Assembly: GCA_036759545.1 (NCBI GenBank)
Contig: DAIOUL010000005.1
Coordinates: forward strand, 1 to 64,000
Origin: 66-474 sp036759545
Lineage (GTDB): Bacteria > Pseudomonadota > Gammaproteobacteria > Xanthomonadales > Rhodanobacteraceae
DNA: 64,000 nt
Reading direction: 5' to 3'
A program made the translations under genes and the position numbers. Positions within the stretch are counted from its first letter, which is position 1, and every line of letters begins with the position of its first letter. Positions 34,166-44,376 of this stretch are shown here, one piece after another. The notes beneath the pieces were generated by a model. It had not been told where the DNA came from, did no database searches, and worked only from the letters and a program-made list of their open reading frames with translations.

Positions 34166-35017
34166 ATGCCCGATCAATTGCGCAAGGACGTGAGCGAATC
34201 GCCGCTGGGTCGCCGGATCGAGGCGCCCTCCTCACCCGATGCACGCGTTTTGTTTCCAGTCGCGCGGGCGCAGGCGCGCAACGAAATCGGCCTCGATGCG
34301 CAGGCGCTGCCTTTCGTCGGCAGCGACATCTGGAATGCCTACGAACTGTCGTGGCTGGATGCGCGCGGCAAACCCGCTGTGGCGATCGCCGAACTGCGCG
34401 TGCCCGCCGATTCGCCGAATCTGATCGAATCCAAATCGCTGAAGCTGTATTTGAACGCTTACGCGCAAACGCGTTTCGATGACGCATTCGATCTGCGCAA
34501 TGCGATCGTGCGCGATCTCGGCCATGCCGCCGGTGCACCAGTGGAGATCACGCTGATCGAGTCGGAAGACTTTCCACGGCAAACAGTTTCGGAATTGCCG
34601 GGTTCGTCATTGGATGCCCAAGAGATCGTGATCGGCGACTACGGTCCGCCGCAACCGAATCATCTGCATGCCAATGCGCGCGCGAAGCAGATAGAAGAAT
34701 CGTTGACCACGCGGCTGTTCCGCTCCAATTGTCCGGTGACGGGACAACCGGACTGGGCCGCGGTGCAGATCCGCTACATCGGCGCGCCGATCGATCGCGC
34801 GGGCCTATTGCGCTATCTGATTTCCTATCGCGAGCATTGCGGCTTCCACGAAGCCTGCGTGGAGCGCATTTTCGTGGACTTGATGGCGCACTGCGCGCCG
34901 CGCTGCTTGAGCGTGTACGCGCGCTTCACCCGGCGCGGCGGGCTGGACATCAATCCGTGGCGTGCGACGCCGGGTTACGCGATGCCGCCGTTGAACGTCC
35001 GCACCGCACGGCAATAA
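34166..35017 (+). CDS. queF: NADPH-dependent 7-cyano-7-deazaguanine reductase
   Basis: A 283-residue type II (two-domain, YqcD-like) QueF. The N-terminal domain has FVGSDIWNAYELSWLDARGKP and ESKSLKLYLNAY; the catalytic cysteine is in RSNCPVTGQPDWA and the C-terminal part carries ISYREHCGFHEAC and RFTRRGGLDINPW. It reduces preQ0 to preQ1 in queuosine synthesis. The family-typical ESKS and CPVTGQPD elements make the call secure. Other que genes are not in the window. Confidence 0.97.
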   Translation: MPDQLRKDVSESPLGRRIEAPSSPDARVLFPVARAQARNEIGLDAQALPFVGSDIWNAYELSWLDARGKPAVAIAELRVPADSPNLIESKSLKLYLNAYAQTRFDDAFDLRNAIVRDLGHAAGAPVEITLIESEDFPRQTVSELPGSSLDAQEIVIGDYGPPQPNHLHANARAKQIEESLTTRLFRSNCPVTGQPDWAAVQIRYIGAPIDRAGLLRYLISYREHCGFHEACVERIFVDLMAHCAPRCLSVYARFTRRGGLDINPWRATPGYAMPPLNVRTARQ

Positions 35018-35027
35018 GGAAAAGCGC

Positions 35028-36212
35028 ATGGAACACCACTTCGACTACTTGATCGTCGGCGCGGGCATGGCGGGGTCGGCCGCGGTGAAAGGCATCCGCT
35101 CGCGCGATCCGAAAGGAACCATTGCGTTGCTGGGCGCGGAGCCGCATCCGCCCTACGACCGGCCGCCGCTCAGCAAGGATCTGTGGACGGGCAAGAAATC
35201 GCCGGAGCAAATCTGGCGCGACATCGAAGGCTTGCGCGCCACGCTGTTCCCGGGCCGCCATGCAACAGCGATCGACACGCAATCCAAAACCGTGCGCGAC
35301 GATCGCGGCGATCACTTCCGTTACGGCAAGCTGCTGATCGCCACCGGCGGCACGCCGCGGCGGATCGCCGGCCTGGAAAACGAGCGCGTGATCTACTACC
35401 GCACGCTGGACGATTACCGTGCGTTGCGCGATGCCTTGCACAAAGACATGCGCGTGGCGGTGATTGGCGCGGGCTTCATCGGCAGCGAACTCGCCGCGGC
35501 GCTGGCGATGAACGGCGCACGCGTCACCCTGCTGATCGATGGCGATTTCCTCGGCGCGCGCGTCTATCCGCGCGCGCTGGCCGGGTTCGTCACGGATTAC
35601 TTCCGCGAGAAGCGCGTGGAAATCCGCACCCACTCGCGCGTGGCCGGCGGCAACGCAACCGACGAAGGCGTGACGCTGCAACTGCAAAACGGCGATCCCG
35701 TGGAAGCCGAATACGTTGTGGCGGGACTCGGCATCACTCCTGATGTGCACCTCGCGCAAGCTGCCGGTCTGAAAATCGACAACGGCATCGTCGTCGACGA
35801 ACAACTGCGCGCCGTGCCGGACATCTGGGCCGCGGGCGATGCGGCGAATTATCCGGATGCAACTCTGCACGAACGCCGCCGCGTCGAACACGAAGACGCC
35901 GCGCTGACGATGGGCGAGCATGCGGGCGCCAACATGGCCGGCGCGGACACACCCTACACGCACCTGCCGTATTTCTATTCCGACCTGTTCGATCTCGGCT
36001 ACGAAGCGGTGGGCGAATTGGATGCGCGGCTCCGGACTTTCGAAGACTGGAAGGAACCGTTCCGCGAAGGCGTGGTGTACTACCTTAGAGACGGCCGCGT
36101 GCGCGGCGTGCTGTTGTGGAATGTGTGGGAGAAGAAGGACGAAGCGCGCGAACTGATTGCGCAGGCCGGGCCGTTTACGGAAGAGGATTTGCGCGGACGG
36201 TTGTTGTCGTGA
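35028..36212 (+). CDS. FAD-dependent pyridine nucleotide-disulfide oxidoreductase (ferredoxin/rubredoxin reductase-like)
   Basis: A 394-residue reductase with an FAD dinucleotide fold (YLIVGAGMAGSAAVKG), PPYDRPPLSK, the NAD(P)H fold VAVIGAGFIGSELAAAL and the second FAD motif DIWAAGDAANYPD. No redox-active CxxC is present, so it is the type that passes electrons to ferredoxin or rubredoxin, or an AIF-like NADH reductase; its partner is not encoded nearby. It has a C-terminal domain of about 80 residues typical of AIF-like enzymes. It starts 10 bases after queF. Confidence 0.87.
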   Translation: MEHHFDYLIVGAGMAGSAAVKGIRSRDPKGTIALLGAEPHPPYDRPPLSKDLWTGKKSPEQIWRDIEGLRATLFPGRHATAIDTQSKTVRDDRGDHFRYGKLLIATGGTPRRIAGLENERVIYYRTLDDYRALRDALHKDMRVAVIGAGFIGSELAAALAMNGARVTLLIDGDFLGARVYPRALAGFVTDYFREKRVEIRTHSRVAGGNATDEGVTLQLQNGDPVEAEYVVAGLGITPDVHLAQAAGLKIDNGIVVDEQLRAVPDIWAAGDAANYPDATLHERRRVEHEDAALTMGEHAGANMAGADTPYTHLPYFYSDLFDLGYEAVGELDARLRTFEDWKEPFREGVVYYLRDGRVRGVLLWNVWEKKDEARELIAQAGPFTEEDLRGRLLS

Positions 36213-36229
36213 AGCACTGACGTTTGTCC

Positions 36230-36250
36230 CCTTCCCCTTCAAGGGGAAGG
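36230..36250. terminator. Palindrome between the FAD reductase and tatC
   Basis: CCTTCCCCTT (36230-36239) and AAGGGGAAGG (36241-36250) pair around one base. It is the near twin of the palindrome at 12807-12827 and also lies between convergent genes, then continues into ACCATCCCC-rich sequence up to 36300. The rest of the 207-base gap shows GGGCGCTCAGCAGC-like GC-rich repeats but no gene. Confidence 0.45.
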
Positions 36251-36419
36251 CAGGGATGGGGATGGTGTGCGACATACGAACCATCCCCCACCCAACCCGT
36301 TACAGGCTCGAACATCCTGTTCTCGCCAGCAACCCCGCCCTGCGCTCCTGCTACGGGCGCTCAGCAGCGCGCGAACCTGCGGTTCGCAAACGCGCTGCTT
36401 CGCCCTAGAAGGGAGGGCT

Positions 36420-37199
36420 TTACGCGCTCGTCGCCGCACTCGCCTCTTTCGGCTTCACCAGCACGCGCACCGCGATCAGACCCAGCTCGTACAGCAGACA
36501 CATCGGCACGGCCAGACACGTCTGCGAGATCACGTCCGGCGGCGTCAGCACCGCCGCGACCACGAAGCAGCCGACGATCACGTAACCGCGCGCCTTCTTC
36601 AATTTCGGCAGATCGACGAACCCGATCGCGGCCAGCAGCACCACCGCCACCGGCATTTCGAAGCACAGCCCGAAGGCGAGGAACACCACCAGCACGAAAT
36701 CCAGATAATGGCCGATGTCGGTCATCATCGACACGCCTGCCGGCGTCACCGCGGTCAGAAACCGGAACACCATCGGCAGCACCAGGAAATACGCGAACGC
36801 GCAGCCCAAATAAAACAGGATCACCGCCGACACCAGCAGCGGCCGCGCCAGTCTTTTTTCGTGGCGATACAAACCCGGGCTGACGAACGCCCAGAGCTGA
36901 TACAGCACCACCGGCATGGCGATGAACAGCGCGACGAAGAACGCCAGCTTCAGCGGCGTCAGGAACGGGCTGGCGACATCGATCGCGACCAGATGCGCAC
37001 CCTGCGGCAGGCGCGCGACCAGTGGCCGCGCCAGATACGAATAGAGTTTTCCGGCGAACGGCACCAGCGCCAGCAGCACGATCAGCACCGCCGCGATCGC
37101 CTTCAGCAGGCGCGCGCGCAGCTCGATCAGATGACTCATGAAACCCTGCTCGGGGAGGGTTTCGTCGTGTTCCGGCGGACGTGTATCGGGCGCGCTCAT
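36420..37199 (-). CDS. tatC: Twin-arginine translocase subunit TatC
   Basis: A 259-residue polytopic membrane protein with six predicted helices and the family motifs SHLIELRARLLKA at the N-terminus, the periplasmic SPFLTPLKLAFF and FVSPGLYRHEKR. The glutamate in HLIELR belongs to the twin-arginine signal receptor. It overlaps the tatB stop by 4 bases. Together with TatA and TatB it exports folded proteins; the metallophosphoesterase at 45434-46369 has a likely Tat signal. Confidence 0.97.
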   Translation of the reverse strand: MSAPDTRPPEHDETLPEQGFMSHLIELRARLLKAIAAVLIVLLALVPFAGKLYSYLARPLVARLPQGAHLVAIDVASPFLTPLKLAFFVALFIAMPVVLYQLWAFVSPGLYRHEKRLARPLLVSAVILFYLGCAFAYFLVLPMVFRFLTAVTPAGVSMMTDIGHYLDFVLVVFLAFGLCFEMPVAVVLLAAIGFVDLPKLKKARGYVIVGCFVVAAVLTPPDVISQTCLAVPMCLLYELGLIAVRVLVKPKEASAATSA

Positions 37200-37585
37200 G
37201 ATTGCTCGCGCGATTCATTGCTTGCCGGCGCGGATTCTTCGGCGTTCGGAGCCGTCGACGCACGTGACGCTTCGGCGCGCGCCTCATCAATCCGATCGCG
37301 CGCTTCGCGCGCCACGCTGCCCAACGCATCGGCGGCGGTGCTGGCGTGTTTGCGGGTTTCGTCCACCGCCGCGCGCGCGGCTTCCTGCGCTTCCTTCAAC
37401 TTTGCCCGCAGTTCCTCGGCTTCCAGTTCGCGCATCACTTCCGCGCGCACGCTGTCCCAGCCGCGGCGCACGCGACGCAACAACGCGCCCGCGGTGCGCG
37501 CCGCGCCCGGCAGGCGCTCGGGACCGAGCACCACCAGCGCCACCACCGCGATCAGAAGGATTTCGCCGAAGGAGACATCGAACAT
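37196..37585 (-). CDS. tatB: Twin-arginine translocase subunit TatB
   Basis: A 129-residue protein with an N-terminal membrane helix (MFDVSFGEILLIAVVALVVL), the hinge GPERLP and an amphipathic helix, then a long Ala/Glu/Arg-rich coiled region. The FDVSFGE opening with an acidic residue at position 8 is the TatB mark. GGAG lies before the ATG. Unlike a standard tat operon, 133 bases separate it from tatA, filled by a repeat. Confidence 0.95.
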   Translation of the reverse strand: MFDVSFGEILLIAVVALVVLGPERLPGAARTAGALLRRVRRGWDSVRAEVMRELEAEELRAKLKEAQEAARAAVDETRKHASTAADALGSVAREARDRIDEARAEASRASTAPNAEESAPASNESREQS

Positions 37586-37616
37586 TGGCTGCGTGCGCGA
37601 GCGCGTTCTGCAAGAA

Positions 37617-37707
37617 CCGTTCGTCTTGAGCGTAGGCTCGAAGGACCGGAGTCGAGACGAGTCGCTTCGACTCCGCTCGCTTCGCCCGCCAAGCTCAGCG
37701 CGAACGG
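37617..37707. repeat. Palindromic repeat inserted between tatA and tatB
   Basis: CCGTTCG (37617-37623) pairs with CGAACGG (37701-37707) and GGAGTCGA (37648-37655) with TCGACTCC (37667-37674), with TTGAGC/GCTCAG flanking inside. It is a 91-base nested inverted repeat. The outer half sequence CCGTTCG-N2-CTGAGCG recurs at 47813, after the anti-sigma gene. Confidence 0.65.
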
Positions 37708-37718
37708 ATGGGTTGCCG

Positions 37719-37970
37719 TTACTCCGCGCGATCGCGCGGCGGCGGATTGACTTCCGCACCCGGCGGAGCCGGCGGCGGCTGCGGCGCGGCGGAGGTATCG
37801 GCGCGCAGTTGCGGCTCGGGCTTCTTCTCGTCGTCGCCGCTCATCGAATGCTTGAATTCGCGGATCGCCTTGCCGAGATCGCCGCCGACGTTCTTCAGCC
37901 GGCTGGTGCCGAAGATCACCAGCACGATCAGCAGCACGATCAGCCAATGCCAGATGCTGAGGCCGCCCAT
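37719..37970 (-). CDS. tatA: Twin-arginine translocase subunit TatA
   Basis: An 83-residue protein: membrane helix IWHWLIVLLIVLVIF with the polar W-H-W start, the hinge FGTSRLKNVGGDLGKAIREFK and an amphipathic helix, then a proline-rich tail (PQPPPAPPG). FGTSRLKNVG identifies TatA rather than TatB. It forms the size-adjustable pore partner of TatBC and is the first gene of the operon. Confidence 0.96.
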   Translation of the reverse strand: MGGLSIWHWLIVLLIVLVIFGTSRLKNVGGDLGKAIREFKHSMSGDDEKKPEPQLRADTSAAPQPPPAPPGAEVNPPPRDRAE

Positions 37971-38028
37971 ATCTCACCTCTCGATTGATTGTTGCCGCGC
38001 AGGAAATATTCCCTTAAAACGCGAGAGC

Positions 38029-38721
38029 CTACCGTGCAGTGTACTCCTCGAGCTGGTCGCGAAAGTGCACGACCGGCGCGGGCACGTCGTTGACGCCGCC
38101 CTCGAACACGCGCCGCGGCGTGATGCCGGGCCCATAGATCGCCGCGTCCGCGTCGTCGTCGATGCGCAGCGCGGCGCCGTCCAGCGAGACGCCGGCGAAC
38201 AAGCCGCGCGAACGCGAGTAGGAATAGATTTCTGCCTGAAGCCCTGCATCGGTGGAAGCGTTGAGATTGCGGCCCACCGGTCCGGCGGCAGCGTGCGCGT
38301 CCGCGCCGATGGTGAACTTGCCATTGACGATGCCGTCCACGCTACGGCGCGTGCGGAATACCAGGATCACGTCGGTCGAAGACACGCCGGCCTGGAAGCC
38401 CACACTGCCGCCGGTCAGCGACAGGAATACCGGATTGGACCAGGTGCCGTCGGGCGATTTCACCGCGATCAGCCCGTCACCATGTCGGCCGCCGAACACC
38501 AGGCCCACCTTGATGACATTGGGGATCACCGCGATCGCGTAGGCGTCGCGCAGCAGATCGCGCGGGATCGCCTTGTCCGGCGCTTTCATGATGTCGGCCA
38601 GCACGCGCGTGGCGGTCTGCGCGCGCGTGATCGCGCTTTCGCGCTCGTCGGCGTGCGCGGCGAGGGCGGGCAGCAGCAGTGCGGTCAACATGATCAACGC
38701 GCGTGTGATTGGTTTCGACAT
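38029..38721 (-). CDS. SYLF-domain lipid-binding exported protein
   Basis: A 230-residue protein with a Sec signal peptide (ALIMLTALLLPALAAHA, cleavage near residue 24). The mature part is the SYLF (YSC84-like) domain: DAYAIAVIPNVIKVGLVFGG, VFLSLTGGSVGFQAGVSSTD and YSRSRGLFAGVSLDG. The domain binds phosphoinositides in eukaryotes; its bacterial ligand and role in the periplasm are unknown. GGAGG lies just before ATG 38721. The N-terminal MSKPITRA is basic, as expected for export. Confidence 0.88.
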   Translation of the reverse strand: MSKPITRALIMLTALLLPALAAHADERESAITRAQTATRVLADIMKAPDKAIPRDLLRDAYAIAVIPNVIKVGLVFGGRHGDGLIAVKSPDGTWSNPVFLSLTGGSVGFQAGVSSTDVILVFRTRRSVDGIVNGKFTIGADAHAAAGPVGRNLNASTDAGLQAEIYSYSRSRGLFAGVSLDGAALRIDDDADAAIYGPGITPRRVFEGGVNDVPAPVVHFRDQLEEYTAR

Positions 38722-38844
38722 AGATCCTCCGGCCGCTCGAGATATTCCCGGAATTCGACGGCAGTTTGGATGCCGCGAGCCCACTGCGGGCTTAACGCAA
38801 CCGAGTATGTGGCAGACTGCGCGGCAATCTGCCGAGTTCCGCGC

Positions 38845-39870
38845 ATGCCCCGCTACATCGACCCGCCCGAGGCAGTCCAGAAAAGCGCGCCGCGCACGGC
38901 GGTGCTGCTGGTGAACCTGGGTACGCCGCACGCGCCGACGGCGGATGCGGTGCGCGAATACCTTTCCGAATTCCTCGCCGATCCGCGCGTGGTCGAACTG
39001 CCACGCGCACTGTGGTGGCTGGTGCTGCATGGTTACGTGCTGCGCAGCCGGCCGCGCCGTTCTGCCGAGGCCTACGCCAAGGTCTGGACGCACGACGGCT
39101 CTCCGCTGTTGCTGCACAGCGCGCAACTCGCGGCGGCGTTGCAAGCGGAAATCGCCCGCCGAACCGGCGGTGCGGTAATGGTCGCCTTGGCGATGCGCTA
39201 CGGCGCGCCCTCGATCGAAGAAACGATCGCGCGGATGCAGACCCAGGGCGTGCGGCGCGTCCTGTTGTTGCCGCTGTATCCGCAATACGCGGCGGCGACC
39301 ACGGGTTCCGCGCTGGACGCGATGGCGGAGGCGATCAAGCCGCTGCGCTGGCCGCCGGAACTGCGCACCATCAACGACTATCACGACGACGCAGGTTATC
39401 TTGCCGCACTGGCGGCGAGCGTCGCCTCGCAGTGGTCACGGCATGGCCGCGCACAAAAGCTGCTGCTGTCCTTCCACGGCTTGCCGGAGGCCAGCGCGCG
39501 GCGTGGCGATCCGTATTTCAACCAGTGCCACGAAACTGCCTTCCGTCTGCGCGAAGTCCTGGGGCTGCACGAGGAGGAGGTACTGATCGCGTTCCAGTCG
39601 CGCGTGGGCCGGCAACGCTGGCTGCGACCGTACACCGACGAAATCATTGCCGGTCTGCCGGGCGACGGAGTAAAGACACTGGACGTGTTGTGTCCGGGCT
39701 TCGCGGTGGATTGCCTCGAGACGCTGGAAGAGATCGCGCTGCGCTACCGGACGGCTTTCCTGACGCGCGGCGGGATGCGCTTTACCTACATCCCCGCATT
39801 GAATGCCTCGCCTGCTCATGTGACCGCATTGACGCAATTGGCGATGAAACACTTGAACGGATGGATTTGA
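38845..39870 (+). CDS. hemH: Ferrochelatase
   Basis: A 341-residue enzyme with the family landmarks LLVNLGTPHAPT at the N-terminus, RYGAPSIEETI, LPLYPQYAAATTGS, the metal-site histidine in LSFHGLPEASARRGDPY, and QSRVGRQRWLRPYT with CPGFAVDCLETLEE near the end. It inserts iron into protoporphyrin IX, last step of heme synthesis. No cysteine cluster like that of animal ferrochelatase is seen. hemF, an earlier step, lies at the right end of the window. Confidence 0.97.
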   Translation: MPRYIDPPEAVQKSAPRTAVLLVNLGTPHAPTADAVREYLSEFLADPRVVELPRALWWLVLHGYVLRSRPRRSAEAYAKVWTHDGSPLLLHSAQLAAALQAEIARRTGGAVMVALAMRYGAPSIEETIARMQTQGVRRVLLLPLYPQYAAATTGSALDAMAEAIKPLRWPPELRTINDYHDDAGYLAALAASVASQWSRHGRAQKLLLSFHGLPEASARRGDPYFNQCHETAFRLREVLGLHEEEVLIAFQSRVGRQRWLRPYTDEIIAGLPGDGVKTLDVLCPGFAVDCLETLEEIALRYRTAFLTRGGMRFTYIPALNASPAHVTALTQLAMKHLNGWI

Positions 39871-40709
39871 TGCGGGAAGTTTTTCTGGACCTGCCGTTCG
39901 GCAAACTCGCTGCGCTGCAGTGGGGCGAAGACGATGCACCGCCGCTGCTAGCGCTGCACGGCTGGCTGGACAACGCAGCGAGTTTCATTGCGGTTGCGCC
40001 GTTGCTGGCAAATGACTTCCGCGTGATCGCGCTGGATCTGCCCGGCCATGGCCGCAGCGCGCACCTGCCGCCGGGCGTCACGCGCTATCACGCCACCGAT
40101 TATGCCGATCATGTCTTGAATGCCGCGGACGCGTTGCAACTGCAACGTTTCGATCTGCTCGGCCATTCGCTGGGCGCAGGCGTGGCGAGCCTGGTCGCCG
40201 CGGCAGCGCCTGCGCGCGTACGCAAGCTGGCATTGATCGAAGGCTTGGGTCCGCTGGCGGATGACGGTTCGAACACGTTGCAACGTTGGCGCGAGGCCGA
40301 GTCGCAACGCAATGTCACGCGGCGCGCGCCTCGCGTGTTCGCGAGCATCGATGAAGCACTCGCTGCCCGCGTGGCGGTCGGTGACCTGCGGGCAGAGGAG
40401 GCCCGCTCGCTGGTCGAACGCGGCTTGCGCCAGGTCGAAGGCGGTTACGTCTGGAGCAGTGACGCGCGCCTGCGCCTGCCCACCCCGCTGCGCATCGAGG
40501 AGATGCAATTGCGGCGACTGCTGACGGGAATCGAAGCGCACACACTATTGCTGCTCGCCGATCCGGAGACGCCGTACCTGCCCCGCGCGAAGATGGAAGC
40601 GCGCGCCGCTTGCGTGCGCGACATTCGCGTCGAACGCGTGGCCGGGCGGCACCATCTCCACTTGCAGCATCCACAAGAAGTCGCGGAACGATTGCTGATG
40701 TTCTTGTGA
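39870..40709 (+). CDS. Alpha/beta hydrolase linked to hemH
   Basis: A 279-residue hydrolase with ALHGWLDNAASF, DLPGHGRSAHLP, nucleophile GHSLGAG, acid region LADPETPY and histidine in GRHHLHLQHP. It looks like the family of serine hydrolases including MhpC/Rhal-type esterases. The ATG overlaps the hemH stop (TGATG); ATG 39861 is an alternative start three codons earlier. Coupling to hemH may be only positional. Substrate unknown. Confidence 0.85.
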   Translation: MREVFLDLPFGKLAALQWGEDDAPPLLALHGWLDNAASFIAVAPLLANDFRVIALDLPGHGRSAHLPPGVTRYHATDYADHVLNAADALQLQRFDLLGHSLGAGVASLVAAAAPARVRKLALIEGLGPLADDGSNTLQRWREAESQRNVTRRAPRVFASIDEALAARVAVGDLRAEEARSLVERGLRQVEGGYVWSSDARLRLPTPLRIEEMQLRRLLTGIEAHTLLLLADPETPYLPRAKMEARAACVRDIRVERVAGRHHLHLQHPQEVAERLLMFL

Positions 40710-40711
40710 AT

Positions 40712-40805
40712 CGTCATCCCGGCGAAAGCCGGGATCCATTTTGCTTTTAGAACAAGATCAAAATGGGTTCCGGGTTCCGCGCTCTCGCGCGGTCCCGGAA
40801 TGACG
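40712..40805. repeat. Intergenic element bounded by CGTCAT and CCGGAATGACG (copy D)
   Basis: Starts CGTCATCCCGG and ends CCCGGAATGACG; inside, CCCGGC/GCCGGG and GCGC/GCGC hairpins and a pair CATTTTG/CAAAATG form stems. It fills the gap between the hydrolase gene and the convergent ABC permease gene. Confidence 0.65.
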
Positions 40806-40815
40806 AGCAGAAAAA

Positions 40816-41991
40816 TCACACCGAAATCGCCAACCGTTCGCTGCGATAGACATGCGCCGTGAGCAGGCCGATCAGGAAGGCCACCGCGAATCCGCACACC
40901 AGCGCGATACCGATCTCCGCCATGCCGACGCTGCCGCCGCGCAGTAATGCGCTGATGCCGAGCTGCTGGCCGAGCAGCGGCACGGCGTACATCCACGACG
41001 CGGGCTTCACCGGCATGAAGCTCATCAGGAACGAAGGCATCGCCGGCAGGATCATCAGGAACCCGAGGTACGTCTGCGCCTCGCGATAGGTCTTGGCGAA
41101 GGCCGCGATCAGCGTCTGCAGCACCGCGAACAGCACCAGCAGCGGCAGCTCCAGCAGCAGGGCCTGGCCGATGAAGCCGGCGCCGAGATCGAAGGACATG
41201 CCGAGTTTTTCCGCCGGCATGAAGTGGCCGGCGATCGAAAAACCGATCACGCACAATAGCAGGCTGAAGAAAGAGAACAGGCCGATCGCGCCCAGCTTGC
41301 CCAGCAGGATGCGCCAGCGCGCCACCGGGTTGGCGAACAGCGGCTCCAGCGATTGCCGCTCGCGCTCGCCGGCGGTGAGATCGATCGCCAGGTACATGCC
41401 GCCGATGTAGATCGCGATCACGAAGAAGTACGGCAGCATGCCGAACAGCAGTCCGGCGCGCGACTGCGGCGTGGACTGGTCGCGTTCGCTGACCACTACC
41501 GGCGTGGCGAGCGCGGGCGACAGGCCGCGCGCCAGCAGGCGCAGCGCGCCTTGTTCGCCGACGTAGCTTTTCAGCATGTTCTGCAGGCGTTCGCGCGGCG
41601 TGTCGGTGCCCATCTGCGAAGCGTCGTAGATCAGCTCCACCTGCGCGGGTTCGCCTTTGTTCCAGGCCTTGCCGTAACTGGCCGGAATGCGCAGCACGAC
41701 GTCGGCATCGCGGTGACGCACGGCGTTTTCGGGATCGGCGATCGGGGGTTGCGGATCCAGCCCTTGTTGCTTCAAGGCATCGATCAGATTGGGCGCGTAC
41801 TGCGCGCCGATCACCGGCACCTTCAACGGGCCTTCGGCTTTCGCGGTTTCGCGGTTGATCACCACGTTCATCAGCACCACGAACATGACCGGTCCGATCA
41901 GCGGCGCATAGATCAGCGCGCTCATCACGGTGCGCTTGTCGCGCAGGTTTTCGCGGACCTCTTTCCACCAGACGGTCAGGATCGAGTTCAT
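40816..41991 (-). CDS. ABC transporter permease, NatB/ABC-2 type
   Basis: A 391-residue membrane protein: an N-terminal helix (about 24-46), a large extracytoplasmic domain (about 47-175), then five helices from about 178 to the end. This is the ABC-2 layout of NatB-like permeases, with TAGERERQSLEPLFANPV at the cytoplasmic loop that meets the ATPase. It works with the ATPase of the next gene; the exported substrate is unknown (sodium in Bacillus NatAB). A 43-base gap separates it from the ATPase gene. Confidence 0.88.
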   Translation of the reverse strand: MNSILTVWWKEVRENLRDKRTVMSALIYAPLIGPVMFVVLMNVVINRETAKAEGPLKVPVIGAQYAPNLIDALKQQGLDPQPPIADPENAVRHRDADVVLRIPASYGKAWNKGEPAQVELIYDASQMGTDTPRERLQNMLKSYVGEQGALRLLARGLSPALATPVVVSERDQSTPQSRAGLLFGMLPYFFVIAIYIGGMYLAIDLTAGERERQSLEPLFANPVARWRILLGKLGAIGLFSFFSLLLCVIGFSIAGHFMPAEKLGMSFDLGAGFIGQALLLELPLLVLFAVLQTLIAAFAKTYREAQTYLGFLMILPAMPSFLMSFMPVKPASWMYAVPLLGQQLGISALLRGGSVGMAEIGIALVCGFAVAFLIGLLTAHVYRSERLAISV

Positions 41992-42034
41992 GCGGCAGTC
42001 TCCGGCCGGCATGATGTTTCGTTCTTTGCAATGT

Positions 42035-42765
<731 letters not shown>

Positions 42766-42769
<4 letters not shown>

Positions 42770-44376
42770 GGCGCGGCTCCGTTGAAGGTGACGAAAGCGG
42801 GCACCGGCCCGATCCGTTTCAGGCAGGCGGCGTCGAGTTGTTTCGGTTTCAGGTCGCCGACGAACTCGTTCACCAGTTTCGGCATGCAGCCGCGCGCCAG
42901 CACGCTGTGGCCCATGCCTTTCACCTCCAGCACGCGCGCATCGGACAGGCCTTTCAGGATTTCCTGCGCGTACGCAGGCGGCGTGACCGGATCGCGTTCG
43001 CCCGACAGGATCAGCGTCGGAATCGAAGACTGGAACGGCGCGTGGAAGTCCGCCGGCCGCGTTCCATGCGGCCAGACCGAACACGCCGCCCGGATGCCCT
43101 CGATCAACTCGCCGCCGAGTATCGTGCCCGCATCCTGAGGCCGCGGCTGCAGCAGGTCGGCATCCTCGGCGCAGATCACCGAAAACTGCATGCCGGTGTT
43201 CATGGCGCGGTCGAGACCGGACATCATCAATTGCGACTGGCCCATCAACGGCGCGTAATCGCCCTTCACCGCCTGCGTCACGGTCAGCGGCAGCAGCGCC
43301 GCGGTTTCCGCGGTGTAGGAGTACAACCGCGCGACCGCTGCGAGGCGATCGCCGGTGAGCGATTTCTGCACCGGCAGATTGGTCTTGGGATCGGGGAAGC
43401 TCGTTTGCACCGGCTGCGCGCGCAATTTGTCGTGCAACGCGTGCAGCGCCGCATTCCAGTCGCCGAATGCTTTCTTGCACGCGGGCGCTGCCGCGCAGGT
43501 GTCGGCCTGCAATTTCAGTGCGCGCTCCAGATTGACGGCGAAATCCTCGCCGAGGATCAACTGATTCGGCACCGCGCTGTCCAGCACGATGCTGCGAACG
43601 CCGTCCGGATGCGCGCGCGCGTACTGCTGAGCCATGCGCGTGCCGTAGGAGATGCCGATCAGATCGAACTTCGGATCGCCCAGCGCATGCCGCACCGCTT
43701 CCAGATCGGCAACCGCGTCGGTGGTCGTGTAGAAACGCGGATCGGAAGTCTTCTGCACTTCGGCCAGACACTGCGCGATCAGCGTGCGCGTGCGCTGCGG
43801 ATCGAACGGCAGATCGGCGTTCTGATCCATCGTCTTCTGCACCTGCGGGCAGGTCAGCGGATGCGAATCGCCGGTGCCGCGTTGGTCCAGCAGCAGGATG
43901 TCGTGATGCTTGCGCAGCGGCGCCAGCGCCGCCGCGATCTGCGGATACGTCTGTGTCGCCGATTCGCCCGGGCCACCGGCGAGATAGACCACGATGTCCT
44001 TTTCCGCGACCTGCGCATCGCTCTTGATCAGCGCGAGTTTCAGGCCGATCTTGCGCGAATGCGGGTCGGCGCGGTTCTCACGGACGGAGAACGACACGCA
44101 GTACGCGGCCGTGGTGACCGCGCTGTCGGGTTGCTTCAGTTCGCACGACTTCAATGTCAGCGTGCCGAGCTTCAAGGTTTCGACCGGGTGCGGAGTCACG
44201 GGCGCCTGTGCCTGCAACGCCGGATTGCCCGCGCTGGACGCCGCGGCCGGCACGCTGTCGTCCGCAGCCGATTCGCTCGCGCGGTGCGAGCGCGCGTAGT
44301 TCCAGCCCAGTATCGCCAACGCCAAGATGACCACGGCGATGCGCAATGCGGTCCTGCCATTGATCTTCATCTTCAT
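42766..44376 (-). CDS. TAP-like alpha/beta hydrolase (prolyl/tripeptidyl aminopeptidase type)
   Basis: A 536-residue protein with an N-terminal signal anchor (RIAVVILALAILGWNYA). The hydrolase core has LAGGPGESATQTYP, LLLDQRGTGDSHPLTC, nucleophile GISYGTRMAQQYA, acid in LSGERDPVTPP and histidine in VKGMGHSV; the order and the GGPG loop match S33 peptidases such as SlpD/SlpE and TAP. It contains several cysteines, probably in disulfides, consistent with an extracytoplasmic domain. It is followed by NatAB genes and preceded, with a 4-base overlap, by the XRE regulator gene. Confidence 0.86.

Noticed and set aside
37708..38830. Long N-terminal extension of the hemH reading frame
   Set aside because: The extension overlaps the SYLF gene and tatA in antisense; hemH proper begins at ATG 38845 just before the LLVNLGTP motif.
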